Assembly (NCBI GenBank): GCA_903926075.1
Contig: CAIYHQ010000133.1
Span: forward strand, 50,778-114,777
Source of the DNA: an uncultured Methanomicrobiales archaeon
GTDB taxonomy: Archaea; Halobacteriota; Methanomicrobia; Methanomicrobiales; Methanospirillaceae
Direction: 5' to 3'
Length of the DNA: 64,000 nt
Positions 9,836 through 18,130 of the stretch are shown one piece after another; within the stretch, counting starts at the first letter, position 1; every line of letters starts with the position of its first letter. Below the pieces are notes generated by a model, which worked only from the letters and a program-made list of their open reading frames with translations, made no database searches and was not told the DNA's origin. A program made the position numbers and the translations under genes.

Positions 9836-9889
9836 TTTTAATATTAATTATTAGTAGTTTTAATATTAATTATTAGTAGTTTTAATATA
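9836..9889. repeat. AT-rich tandem repeat, 22-bp unit, about 2.5 copies
   Basis: Two exact 22-bp units (9836-9857 and 9858-9879) and a partial third (9880-9889). The unit begins TTTTAATATTAATTATTAG. It lies between the serine hydrolase gene and the tRNA gene. No spacers, so not CRISPR. It may be a slippage product or affect the promoter of the hydrolase. Confidence 0.8.
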
Positions 9890-9966
9890 GGGATTTACTG
9901 ATTGTTTATTTAAATTTTTTATTTGAAATAAACTAGAAAAGGATATTTTTAAATTTAAATAAATAG

Positions 9967-10038
9967 CGTCCCGGCCGGGACTTGAACCCGGGTCAAAAGC
10001 TCCGCAGGCTTCTAGGATGTCCACTACCCTACCGGGAC
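9967..10038 (-). tRNA. tRNA-Arg(GCG)
   Basis: Cloverleaf can be drawn on the minus strand: acceptor GTCCCGG pairs with CCGGGAC, D stem GGGT with ATCC, anticodon loop CTGCGGA on a GAAGC/GCTTT stem, T arm CCGGG-TTCAAGT-CCCGG, discriminator G. Anticodon GCG is at 10005-10003 and reads CGC (Arg); G37 and C35 fit arginine. CCA is not encoded, as is common in archaea. The variable region is short (3-4 nt). A TATA-like TTTTATAT (plus strand 10051-10058) lies just upstream. Confidence 0.9.
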
Positions 10039-10193
10039 TATTTTGACAGCTTTTATATCTGACCATTCCAATTGTTGTATTATAATGATAAGATATTAGC
10101 TCTCACTTAGTTTGACAGTATATCATAAATATATTGTGACTAAAATGAGATATCTTTTTAACTATGCATTCTCCTTGGACTGACTCCTTCTAA

Positions 10194-10430
10194 TTATCCC
10201 ACTTTACTGATTTTATCAGCAAATTCTTCTGCTCTTTCTTTCCCTATCAAAAGGTTTGCAGATATGCGTATCCACTTTACAAGTTCAGGAATGTTCCCAC
10301 TTTTTAGATCTTCAAATTTCAGTCCGTTCATATGAGCGTTTGTCTGACGTTCAAGGAATACTTTCGATGCCGGACCTAGATAATCAGTTGAAATGGTAAG
10401 AACCTTCTCTGATAAAGTACTCATAATCAA
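10194..10430 (-). CDS. Small partner protein of Cache-HAMP sensor, paralogue 1
   Basis: 78-residue soluble protein, closely similar along its whole length to the 77-residue product at 41407: both share LTIS near residue 12, YLGPA, KxFLERQT, AHM, LKFED, PELVKWI and LLIG. It is mainly helical by composition, with no Cys and no membrane segment. I do not recognise a named family. It lies 15 bp downstream of a Cache-HAMP gene, exactly as its paralogue does, so the two genes travel as a cassette and the small protein is probably the cytoplasmic partner of the sensor. The start may be the ATG at 10430 or two codons later (MSTLSEK). Confidence 0.75.
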   Translation of the reverse strand: MIMSTLSEKVLTISTDYLGPASKVFLERQTNAHMNGLKFEDLKSGNIPELVKWIRISANLLIGKERAEEFADKISKVG

Positions 10431-10445
10431 TCCCTCAAAAAAAAA

Positions 10446-11270
10446 TTATTTCTTCTCTTCTCCTATTCCCATCATGATTTTCAGGCTTGCAACCATTCTG
10501 GAGAAAGAGTCTGCAAGTTCACCTATTTCGTCACTGCGTTTTACGTCTATTATAACGTCAGTGTCACCATGGCTTATCTTGTCTGCTCCGGCATTGAGTT
10601 TCTTAATATCACGAATTATAGTCCGTGAAAAGATAAGAACTACAACGCCCGCAATAATTATTGAAAGAAGGATTAGGAGAAATACCGTATATCCAATGTA
10701 ATTTTGTCTTTGAATTACAGCATCGGCATTCATATCAACACCAAGAATTGCAACGGTTTTATTATTTGAATCCCTGATTGGTGCATATCCAGACATGAAT
10801 GTACCCCATTTGTCTGTGTAAAATTCATTCGATGCTGTCGGTTCTTTTAGTGCTGCAATTATCTGAGTTTCATCACTAGAATTATAAACGTCACCAATAA
10901 AGCCTATATCAGTAGGGGTCTCTAAATATGCATCGTCAACAAGAAAACGCATGGTAGAGTTTGAATCAAGAGCTATCACATATGTGTTAATTATGTGCGT
11001 ATTCATCGAACGCATCTTCACTAGTGAATTAACAATAGACAGGTATTCAGGATTCCCCTCGTCACCGGGTTTCAATGTCTGAAGACTTGTAATGTTAACC
11101 TGTGTAGCAATAACCCCGGATACTGACATCAGGTCTTCGCGTATAGATTGTTTAAGTGCATCTTTTGTACTTCCATATGTAAAAAAAACGGAAAGACCTG
11201 AAATAACCAAAATCAGTATTATAAAACTGGCAGTAAGTTTTGTACTCAGGCTATTTGTCCAGTGTGGCAT
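10446..11270 (-). CDS. Membrane sensor: TM-Cache-TM-HAMP, no output domain, paralogue 1
   Basis: About 274 residues. TM1 near 12-33 (ASFIILILVISGLSVFF), extracellular Cache-like domain to about 185 (FYTDKWGTFMSGYAP and VAILGVDMNAD are typical of its last strands), TM2 near 190-212, then HAMP (RTIIRDIKKL to DEIGELADSFSRM). The chain ends just after HAMP, so there is no kinase or methyl-accepting domain. I chose ATG 11270 because a GAGG lies 10 nt upstream and because it aligns with the start of the paralogue at 40576; the frame is open to 11303. Sits in an operon with the small protein. Role: senses an extracellular ligand and signals through a partner protein. Confidence 0.85.
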   Translation of the reverse strand: MPHWTNSLSTKLTASFIILILVISGLSVFFTYGSTKDALKQSIREDLMSVSGVIATQVNITSLQTLKPGDEGNPEYLSIVNSLVKMRSMNTHIINTYVIALDSNSTMRFLVDDAYLETPTDIGFIGDVYNSSDETQIIAALKEPTASNEFYTDKWGTFMSGYAPIRDSNNKTVAILGVDMNADAVIQRQNYIGYTVFLLILLSIIIAGVVVLIFSRTIIRDIKKLNAGADKISHGDTDVIIDVKRSDEIGELADSFSRMVASLKIMMGIGEEKK

Positions 11271-11316
11271 ACAATAATTTCCTCTAGTATTTTTTATACT
11301 CAAAGTGAAATAAAAT

Positions 11317-12399
11317 ATGATGTCTGGAGAACGTGCAGAAGAATATTACAATATGGGTAACAGGTTTGCAGAAGAGAAGGAGTTTCTCGACGCAATAGCG
11401 TCGTTTGAAAGAGCTATTGAGATAGATCCTTTATATTCCAAAGCCTGGACGGCTAAAGGAAGACTTCTTTTGCTTCTTCTGTCTGACAGAGAAGCCCTTG
11501 ATTGCTTTAGAAAAGCTGTTGAAATAGATCCGGATTCAACAGAGGCCTGGTTGAATATAGGTTCAGTTCTCGTTTATCAGGGCGAATTTGACGATGCGCT
11601 CTCAGCATATAATGATATTATAATAAATCATCCAGAAAATTCCCAGGGATATTTAGGAAAGGGGTGGGCTCTTTTACGGATGGGAAGGCCGGGCGAGTCA
11701 ATGGAATGTTTTGACAGTGCTATTGCGCTCTCTCCTGATGACGACACGATGTGGTTTAGTAAATGTTGCGCGCTTGAGGAACTCGGAAAATATTCAGAAG
11801 CCCTGGATGCAGTAAAACGGTCTATTCAAATCTCTCCAGATAAATCTGATGCCTGGTCTTCACGTGTAAGACTTGAAATAAAACTAGGTTACATTGAGGA
11901 TGCAATTCATACATATGATGAAATAATCGGATTCCGGCCGGATGATGCCGAGTTACAATATGAAAAGGCAAATTTACTGTTTTCAACGGGTTTAAAAGAA
12001 GAATCACTTTTTTCATGCAACGAGGCCCTGAAAATAACACCTGATTATCATGAGGCATGGATATTAAAAGGAAAGATCCTTGAAAGCCAGTGTAATGAAA
12101 CTCAGGCTCTCGAAGCATTTGAAAAGGCCACTTCATTATACATATCTTCAGTTGAAGGCTGGGATGGAAGAAGGAGGTTATACGAATCCGGAGGAGAAAT
12201 TGAAAACGCCTTGCGTTCAGCGGAAATGCTTACAAAGATAGAACCAGATGATCCTTTTTTCTGGTTATATAAGGCAAAATATCTTCATTACCTTGACAGG
12301 AATGACGAATCTCTTTTAGCAATAAAAAAATTAAAACGGTTAACAGAAAACAATTCAGAAATTAATGAGGAAATTAAAAAATATTGGCCTCTTTTGTAG
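11317..12399 (+). CDS. Tetratricopeptide-repeat protein
   Basis: 360 residues made almost wholly of TPR units of 34 residues, about ten in tandem; the pattern shows as repeated AxxxxxxAIxxxPxxxxAW (for example FERAIEIDPLYSKAW and FRKAVEIDPDSTEAW). No signal peptide and no membrane segment, so a cytoplasmic protein-interaction scaffold. It is divergent from the Cache-HAMP sensor gene with about 46 bp between starts, so the two may share a promoter region and perhaps a process. It converges on the DUF4349 lipoprotein gene with a 13-bp gap. Partner unknown. Confidence 0.9.
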   Translation: MMSGERAEEYYNMGNRFAEEKEFLDAIASFERAIEIDPLYSKAWTAKGRLLLLLLSDREALDCFRKAVEIDPDSTEAWLNIGSVLVYQGEFDDALSAYNDIIINHPENSQGYLGKGWALLRMGRPGESMECFDSAIALSPDDDTMWFSKCCALEELGKYSEALDAVKRSIQISPDKSDAWSSRVRLEIKLGYIEDAIHTYDEIIGFRPDDAELQYEKANLLFSTGLKEESLFSCNEALKITPDYHEAWILKGKILESQCNETQALEAFEKATSLYISSVEGWDGRRRLYESGGEIENALRSAEMLTKIEPDDPFFWLYKAKYLHYLDRNDESLLAIKKLKRLTENNSEINEEIKKYWPLL

Positions 12400-12412
12400 T
12401 AAAAACGAATAA

Positions 12413-13267
12413 TCAGATACTCCTTTTCTTCCAATACCGGTATACAATATAGCCAAGAATTCCAAGAATAATTAAGGGCAGGAGAGTAAAGAACGCAATA
12501 ATTATCATCTGGACCATCTGGATAAACCCCTGAACCGCTGTATTAAGGACTTCAGAAAATCCAGGACCCCCGGTTGTTCCAATCGGCAATGGCTCTTCAA
12601 AATTTACATTGAGCGTCGCAAAAGAGATCCTGTTTTTCAGATAATTCATTTTGCCGGTTTCCCTGTCCAGTTCCATCTGAACTCTGTCGAGTTCGTTTTG
12701 GACTTTAAGCACGTCCTCAACTGCACTTGCATTAAGCATTATCCTGTTATATGTAGAAATCTGGTTTTTTAAGGAATTAATTGAGGCATCCAAATCAACA
12801 TATTCCAGGGTTACATCATCTGCTTTTTCATTTTCTGATAATACCCTGCCTGTCCCAAATAGAGAGGCCCTGGCTGTACTATATTCGTGAGAAGGAATTC
12901 GCACTACTGCTGAACCCGTTCTCCGGTTTGCATCTGACATAGAAATAGCAGATGTGGAGAGGTAACCATTATGCTCATTTGCAATATTGCGGATTTTTTC
13001 CAGTGCCTCTGTTGCATTACTTACCTCAATATGCATGTCATCTGTAATCACTACCTTCTGATCCGGACTTACAGATGGACCATGAGTACTGGATTCATCG
13101 TTAGTGGACCCAGAAGTTCCCACACCGGATAGTTCTTTCGTTGTCGGAGAGAAACTATTGTAATCAGCAGACCCGGATGATTGGGAAGGAGAGACTGATT
13201 GTTTGGTACCAACACACCCGGAAAGTACGATAAGAATTACAATAAGGATACAAAGAAGAGTTCGCAT
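12413..13267 (-). CDS. DUF4349-family lipoprotein with C-terminal membrane helix
   Basis: About 284 residues. Start chosen at ATG 13267 because MRTLL begins a clean lipoprotein signal ending LSGC; the frame is open to 13294. A Ser/Gly/Thr spacer follows, then the DUF4349 core at about 70-225: VVITDDMHIEV, RIPSHEY, EYVDLDA and a long amphipathic coiled region (VQNELDRVQMELDRETGKM) between two beta parts. A membrane helix at about 250-278 and a basic tail (RYWKKRSI) close the protein. The family is found in bacteria and archaea with unknown function. Expected at the cell surface, anchored at both ends. Confidence 0.85.
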   Translation of the reverse strand: MRTLLCILIVILIVLSGCVGTKQSVSPSQSSGSADYNSFSPTTKELSGVGTSGSTNDESSTHGPSVSPDQKVVITDDMHIEVSNATEALEKIRNIANEHNGYLSTSAISMSDANRRTGSAVVRIPSHEYSTARASLFGTGRVLSENEKADDVTLEYVDLDASINSLKNQISTYNRIMLNASAVEDVLKVQNELDRVQMELDRETGKMNYLKNRISFATLNVNFEEPLPIGTTGGPGFSEVLNTAVQGFIQMVQMIIIAFFTLLPLIILGILGYIVYRYWKKRSI

Positions 13268-13350
13268 ACAATCTTGTAGTACGAACCAGTACAAAATATG
13301 ATCGGTTGTGTTAATAAAATTTTAATTATCTCTTTTCAATATCAGATAAT

Positions 13351-14388
13351 TCAAATAACACACCGAATTTTTTTGTCTTTTCCCTCAAGAACGTGAATTT
13401 TGTTTAGATCGTTTATTACTTCAATAAGAAATTCTGCGCTGAGTTCAAAAGTCTGAATGTGACAGTAATTGTCCGCTTCTAAATCAAAACTCATAAATTT
13501 ATTAATTATTTCATCTTTCGAAGTTTTTTTCTTCTCTTTTGTGAATTTTATTAATTCTTCAACAATTGTCTGCTTGAATATCATTTCAGTAAGAAAATTA
13601 TTGATTGACTCCTCTTCAAGATCATTTTCCATAAACCAGTCGAGTAATTCCTGTAAATCAGGGAATAAAACAATATCTGGTTCAATTCGAATAATATACT
13701 GTTGATCCGTTGATATAATTTCTTTTATAGTAACATTCCTGTCTGCTGCGCTTTTGAGGGAAGGATTGGGGAGTGAAGCTGGCATTTCCATGTGAAACTG
13801 ACCCGGTTCAATAACCTTTTTCAAAAAAAGTTTCTCTTCTTTTTCTTCCAGGAGATCATTTTCTGAAAGAAGAAAATGTAATGCAAAGTGATCTTTTATT
13901 TTATGAACCCCTACTTTATGTTCAGGCAAATATGTTCCGTGTTCTGCAATAGATTCGCGGAATTCCGACAACAATTCTTCAGAATTTATTTTTGGGATTT
14001 CATCACCAGTAGTGTAATTTTGGAAGCATTCTGAAATTAAGTCCTTATTATAGCGAATAAGTTCTAAAAGACGGGAAAATTCAGTTTTATTGAATAAGTG
14101 ATTGTAATCATCCTCATCACTACTATCAATTTCTTCTTCGATTGAATCATCATCTTCCAGTGATTCAGAAAGTAAAGGATTATCTGTGTTTTCTTCATTC
14201 TCATCTATATTTTGTATCTCCTCTTCCAGCCAGGTAATGAGGTCATCAGCAACACCCATGACGACACTTTCCTGATAAAATTGAAACGAAACTCTTTTTT
14301 TAGCAGAAAAACCCTTTTTGTGCATGAATTTAATAAAATCATCAGCCGCTTCTTCATCGGGAAATTGAATTTCTTCTTCAAGTACCAT
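13351..14388 (-). CDS. Acidic protein of unknown function
   Basis: 345 residues, strongly acidic. The N-terminal 60 residues (EEEIQFPDEEAADDFIKFM onwards) look like a small alpha/beta unit. An Asp/Glu-rich linker (about 75-105) and a larger Glu/Lys-rich helical C-terminal part follow. No signal peptide, no membrane segment, one Cys near position 125 and two near the C-terminus. No catalytic motif recognised. Start ATG 14388 has a GAGGTG about 14 nt upstream. Separate from the lipoprotein gene downstream by 83 bp. Cytoplasmic; possibly a regulatory or structural protein, but I cannot assign a function. Confidence 0.7.
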   Translation of the reverse strand: MVLEEEIQFPDEEAADDFIKFMHKKGFSAKKRVSFQFYQESVVMGVADDLITWLEEEIQNIDENEENTDNPLLSESLEDDDSIEEEIDSSDEDDYNHLFNKTEFSRLLELIRYNKDLISECFQNYTTGDEIPKINSEELLSEFRESIAEHGTYLPEHKVGVHKIKDHFALHFLLSENDLLEEKEEKLFLKKVIEPGQFHMEMPASLPNPSLKSAADRNVTIKEIISTDQQYIIRIEPDIVLFPDLQELLDWFMENDLEEESINNFLTEMIFKQTIVEELIKFTKEKKKTSKDEIINKFMSFDLEADNYCHIQTFELSAEFLIEVINDLNKIHVLEGKDKKIRCVI

Positions 14389-14530
14389 TATACTGATATA
14401 TTCACCTCACAAAAGAAAAAGTGAGTACTAATTTTATTATGGCGACAACAATTAGAAACGCCAGGGACTAATTAAGCGCATTTAATTAAGTATGTTGAAT
14501 AAATATATCGAAATTGAGAATAAATAGGGA

Positions 14531-14567
14531 ATATTTTTATATTTTTTCGACAATCATCATCTGAGGT
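14531..14567 (+). promoter_or_regulatory. Histone promoter and ribosome binding site
   Basis: TATA-like TTTTTATATT at 14534-14543 inside an AT-rich stretch, and GAGGT at 14563-14567 seven bases before the ATG at 14574. A start site about 25 nt after the TATA centre would fall at the GAGGT, giving a very short leader. Confidence 0.5.
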
Positions 14568-14573
14568 AAAAAA

Positions 14574-14780
14574 ATGGCAGACTTACCAGTTGCAGCAGTT
14601 ATCAGAATTGCAAAAAAGAATGGCGCAGAAAGAGTAGGAAATGATGCAGCAGCAGCGATTCTTATAAAGACTGAAGGTTATATAGCAGCACTTTCATCTT
14701 CTGCAAACAAACTTGCAATCCATGCCGGAAGAAAGACAATTAAAGAAGAAGATGTTGAGATGGCGGCAAAGTCGCTCTGA
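14574..14780 (+). CDS. Archaeal histone (HMf-like)
   Basis: 68-residue histone-fold protein, the usual size for archaeal histones. It dimerises and wraps DNA. The fold is easy to follow: helix 1 LPVAAVIRIAKKNG, helix 2 NDAAAAILIKTEGYIAALSSSANKLAIHAG, loop RKT and helix 3 KEEDVEMAAKSL. The RK of loop 2 and the conserved histone-fold arginine/aspartate pair contexts are present. It has its own promoter and is followed by about 470 bp with no gene, typical of a strongly expressed monocistronic gene. Confident of identity. Confidence 0.96.
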   Translation: MADLPVAAVIRIAKKNGAERVGNDAAAAILIKTEGYIAALSSSANKLAIHAGRKTIKEEDVEMAAKSL

Positions 14781-15250
14781 TTTGCAGATTTTTCTATGAT
14801 TTTATTAGCACTATCCTTCTTTTAATATCCTTTATCCCTGCACTCTTCGAAATCAGGGAAAAATTATACGACAATGGCGGCGGTCAATTGAATTTTATCT
14901 GGCGATTTAACTCTGTAAACCTGACAATCCAGGGATTGATTCAACCTCTCTTCTCTCCATATATTGATTATTTCAATTATCTCCCCAATGTTATCACAGT
15001 TTAATTCCACCAGAGACACATTCATCTGACTCTCTTCTTCTTACGGTTGGCAGGAGTGAACGGCCCCCCGGAAGTTCTCCTTCTGCACCGCCATTTAGTG
15101 TATTTACCTGTAATACTATTTATACTGTTGGATGTTGAACAATTAGTAATATTTTGTGTATATTTCAGAAGTAATTAAATGAAACTGTTGGGAAAGACAA
15201 CGCAAGGTAAAATTTATTAACTTTCCAACAAAAAGGTCAGGTTATAAAAG
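14781..15250. other. Intergenic region without a supportable gene
   Basis: No reading frame with coding character and no convincing RNA structure. The first part (to about 15100) has a base composition less AT-rich than usual intergenic DNA here and could be the remains of a gene, but I cannot identify it. A TATA-like CTATTTATACTG near 15118-15129 is more than 100 bp from the next start; AGGTTATAAAAG directly precedes the ATG at 15251. Confidence 0.5.
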
Positions 15251-15691
15251 ATGTCATCAACATCCCTTGTCCATGAGGTCAGAAAGATACGCGAACTTAT
15301 AATAAAACTGGAAGGTATCATCTCCAACTTTGAGAATTACCACCGTGATAATAACTATCGTTTTAATGTTCTTTTAGAGGAGTCAAACTCAGTATTGCGC
15401 GAAGCAAAGACTGAACTATCAAACTCAATTGAATCAGTTGAGAGAACCGGAGTTGACCCGATACCCGATATCGGTATTAGTGATGCAAAGTTAAAGAGTG
15501 CCTGGATTGCACTTTTCAGGCATCCGGCCGGAATAACGTCTGAAGAACTTTCAAGAGAACTCAACCGTCACAGGAGCACTGTTTCAACTTACCTGAACAC
15601 TCTTGTCCTTATGGAACTCGCAGAAAAAGAGAGGATTGGGCATGAGATCTATTATAAGGCAATATTAAAAAAAGAAGGCAAAGAGGCATGA
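15251..15691 (+). CDS. Winged-helix DNA-binding regulator
   Basis: 146 residues. N-terminal half (about 1-65) is a heptad-like helix suited to dimerisation; C-terminal half (about 78-140) is a winged helix of ArsR/MarR-like type: SAWIALFRHPAGITSEELSR, then the recognition helix NRHRSTVSTYLNTL and the wing IGHEIYYKA. Soluble. The stop codon is directly followed by the ATG of a ParA-like ATPase gene (TGA-ATG, no gap), so the two are made together, an arrangement like a site-specific DNA-binding ParB-type partner with its ATPase. A role in regulating or positioning DNA is inference. Confidence 0.82.
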   Translation: MSSTSLVHEVRKIRELIIKLEGIISNFENYHRDNNYRFNVLLEESNSVLREAKTELSNSIESVERTGVDPIPDIGISDAKLKSAWIALFRHPAGITSEELSRELNRHRSTVSTYLNTLVLMELAEKERIGHEIYYKAILKKEGKEA

Positions 15692-16597
15692 ATGAGCGAA
15701 GACTGGATGAATGAATTACGAAACAGAATTATTGTTGTCTACTCTCCCGGAACAGGAACCGGTAAAAGTGAAATTGCTGCAAATCTTGCATTTTATCTCT
15801 CTTTTCTTGGGAAGAAGATCTGGATAATTGATTCAAATACATTTGCACCGGCTCAGGATATTATCTTTGGTTTTTATGAAGGGGAAAGAACATTTTCAAA
15901 TTATCTTACTGAAATTAACTCAATAGAAATACCAAGTTATCAGATTCTTAAACCTAATAAAGATACAAATAGTGCTCCGGTTTATCTTACGCCCGCCGGA
16001 AGAGATGATAAAAAGATAAGGTTTCTTGTTAAGCAACAATTGAATGAAGGACCTCAGATTCTTTCAAAGATTCCTCTTTCAATCTATAGCCAGATGAAAA
16101 AAGATAAAATAGATCTTGTAATAATAGACACTCATCCAAGTTTTGAAGAAATTAATGATGTCTGGCTTGCAATAACTGATTTTCTACTGATAATCACGAG
16201 AATTAATGACCTTGAACTTCAGAACCTTATATGTATTGTTAATGATGCGAATATCATTGATATTCCAAAAAAACTTGTAGTATTGACAAATGTGAAGCTT
16301 CGTGACAGGGAAGTGTCGAAAGATATGGAAGACAATCTCCTTACAGACAAATTACTCTCCCTTTTACAGAATCCTCGCCTTGACCATCTTGTTGCAAATT
16401 GCGCGACTTACCCTGTATCAAAGGATACAACATTGGAATTTTATCGCGAGGCGTTTCTATATTCCCAAAAGCTCGCATATTATCAACAGATGTCTCACAG
16501 AGATGCGCTATTCATAGAAAAAGAGCCATTAGATAATTTCTCAAAGGGAATAGAAGGACTTGCAAGGTATTTGCTGAGAACAAGATTCAATAAATAA
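15692..16597 (+). CDS. ParA/MinD-like P-loop ATPase
   Basis: 301 residues, SIMIBI-class ATPase. P-loop YSPGTGTGKSEIAANLA at about 14-30, first Asp in IWIIDSN near 47, and switch II VIIDTHPS near 147. In ParA/MinD proteins the P-loop reads KGGxGK(T/S); here it is GTGTGKS, so the signature lysine that contacts the other subunit is replaced by Gly while the catalytic-site Lys is kept. No membrane-targeting amphipathic tail is obvious. Translated directly after the winged-helix gene. Could be a DNA-positioning ATPase or a FleN/CpaE-like regulator; the missing lysine suggests altered dimer-dependent hydrolysis. Confidence 0.85.
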   Translation: MSEDWMNELRNRIIVVYSPGTGTGKSEIAANLAFYLSFLGKKIWIIDSNTFAPAQDIIFGFYEGERTFSNYLTEINSIEIPSYQILKPNKDTNSAPVYLTPAGRDDKKIRFLVKQQLNEGPQILSKIPLSIYSQMKKDKIDLVIIDTHPSFEEINDVWLAITDFLLIITRINDLELQNLICIVNDANIIDIPKKLVVLTNVKLRDREVSKDMEDNLLTDKLLSLLQNPRLDHLVANCATYPVSKDTTLEFYREAFLYSQKLAYYQQMSHRDALFIEKEPLDNFSKGIEGLARYLLRTRFNK

Positions 16598-16661
16598 TTA
16601 ATAACCTCTCCAATAATCATTTTTCGACAGATATTATTATTCTGAAAATCGAGATCTCTTC

Positions 16662-18092
16662 ATGAAAATGATAATAGGAGGGGAAAGAAGGGATTCTGTT
16701 TCAGGAAGATCTATTCCAGTTAACAACCCGGCAAATGGAGATTTTATTGATACTATCCCACTGGGTACCTCTGAAGATGTAAATATTGCAGTAGAATCTG
16801 CAGAAAACGCTCTTCCCAAGTGGAGTGAGAAACAATGCAGGGAAAGAGGGAAGATCCTATTCCATGTAGCCGAAGAAGTAAGAAAAAATCACAAGGAAAT
16901 TGCACTTCTCCTTACAATTGAAGTAGGAAAGCCTATACGTGAATCAATTGATGAAATCAGAGGATTTGCCAATATACTTGAATATTACTGTAGTCTTGCA
17001 TCATCTAATATTGGAGAGTCATTCTCACTGGGTCCTATTGGTGATTGTATTGTCAACCGGGAACCAATTGGAGTATGTGGTGCGATAATCCCCTGGAATG
17101 TTCCTGCCATTCTTATGGGATGGAAAACCGCTCCCGCCCTTCTTATGGGGAATACTCTTGTATTAAAGCCTGCAATTGCCGCTCCTTTAACAGTACTCAA
17201 ACTTTATGATTCATTTGAAAATGCAGGACTTCCACACGGTGTTCTTAACATTGTTACAGGAAATGGTGAAGAAGCCGGAAGAGCTATTGTCAGGCATCCC
17301 AGAATCCGTAAAGTTACATTTACAGGGGACTCACAAAACGGGAGAAGCGTAAGAATGGATGCAGCAGAGTCCATGAAACATATCACTCTTGAACTTGGTG
17401 GCTCAGATGCTATGGTAGTATGGAAAGATGCTGATATTAACAAAGCTACAGATGGTGCGCTGCGTGGAAGATTTTATAATTGCGGTCAGGCATGTCTCGC
17501 TGTAAAACGCCTTTATCTTCACGAATCAATAAAGGATACTTTCATCGGTGAATTAAAGAATAAAATTGAAAAACTTAAAATTGGTGATGGACGGTCTGTG
17601 GAAACAGATATGGGGCCATTGATCAACGTAAGTCAAAGATCCAAAGTTGAAGATGTTATTAGAAGTACTTTGGAAAAGGGGGAAGGAACACTCATTACAG
17701 GTGGAAAAAGACCAGAAGATCCAGTAATCACGAATGGGGCTTTCCTGTTGCCAACACTAATATCTGACATTCCGGATGATGCAAGACCTTTTAGAGAAGA
17801 AGTATTCGGTCCGCTTCTGCCCGTTGCGACAGTTGAGGACATCGATACTGCAGTGAAACAGGCGAATAATACCCCATTTGGACTTGGTGCTTCCATATGG
17901 ACGCATGACATGAATGTTGCAAGGAGATTTTCATCCGATGTAAAAACAGGTGTCATCTGGATTAACAAGCACCTTACGATTCCACCGGATGTTCCTTTTG
18001 GCGGTATAAAGGAAAGCGGTATCGGACGTGAAAATGGCAGGAACTCAATTTATGAGTATACTGAAACAAAGAGTATAATCATTGGGAAATGA
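16662..18092 (+). CDS. NAD(P)-dependent aldehyde dehydrogenase
   Basis: 476 residues, full length for the ALDH superfamily. Oxidises an aldehyde to the acid. Visible: IPWNVPA near 142 (NAD-binding and oxyanion region), KPA near 168, FTGDSQNGR in the Rossmann part near 223, general base Glu in LELGGSDA near 253, nucleophile Cys in NCGQACL near 285, and EVFGPLLPV near 382. In methanogens such enzymes include lactaldehyde dehydrogenase (CofA) of F420 synthesis and glyceraldehyde dehydrogenases; I cannot choose. Stands alone, 64 bp after the ParA-like gene. Cytoplasmic. Confidence 0.92.
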   Translation: MKMIIGGERRDSVSGRSIPVNNPANGDFIDTIPLGTSEDVNIAVESAENALPKWSEKQCRERGKILFHVAEEVRKNHKEIALLLTIEVGKPIRESIDEIRGFANILEYYCSLASSNIGESFSLGPIGDCIVNREPIGVCGAIIPWNVPAILMGWKTAPALLMGNTLVLKPAIAAPLTVLKLYDSFENAGLPHGVLNIVTGNGEEAGRAIVRHPRIRKVTFTGDSQNGRSVRMDAAESMKHITLELGGSDAMVVWKDADINKATDGALRGRFYNCGQACLAVKRLYLHESIKDTFIGELKNKIEKLKIGDGRSVETDMGPLINVSQRSKVEDVIRSTLEKGEGTLITGGKRPEDPVITNGAFLLPTLISDIPDDARPFREEVFGPLLPVATVEDIDTAVKQANNTPFGLGASIWTHDMNVARRFSSDVKTGVIWINKHLTIPPDVPFGGIKESGIGRENGRNSIYEYTETKSIIIGK

Positions 18093-18130
18093 CAGTAAAT
18101 CTTATCTGTTAGAATTACCTAAAGAGGGGT

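Noticed and set aside
9836..9889. Attachment site or CRISPR repeat beside the tRNA
   Set aside because: Two full AT-only units with no spacers, no copy of the tRNA end and no integrase gene nearby.
9866..10066. Small protein antisense to the tRNA region
   Set aside because: It reads through the tRNA gene itself and has no coding character.
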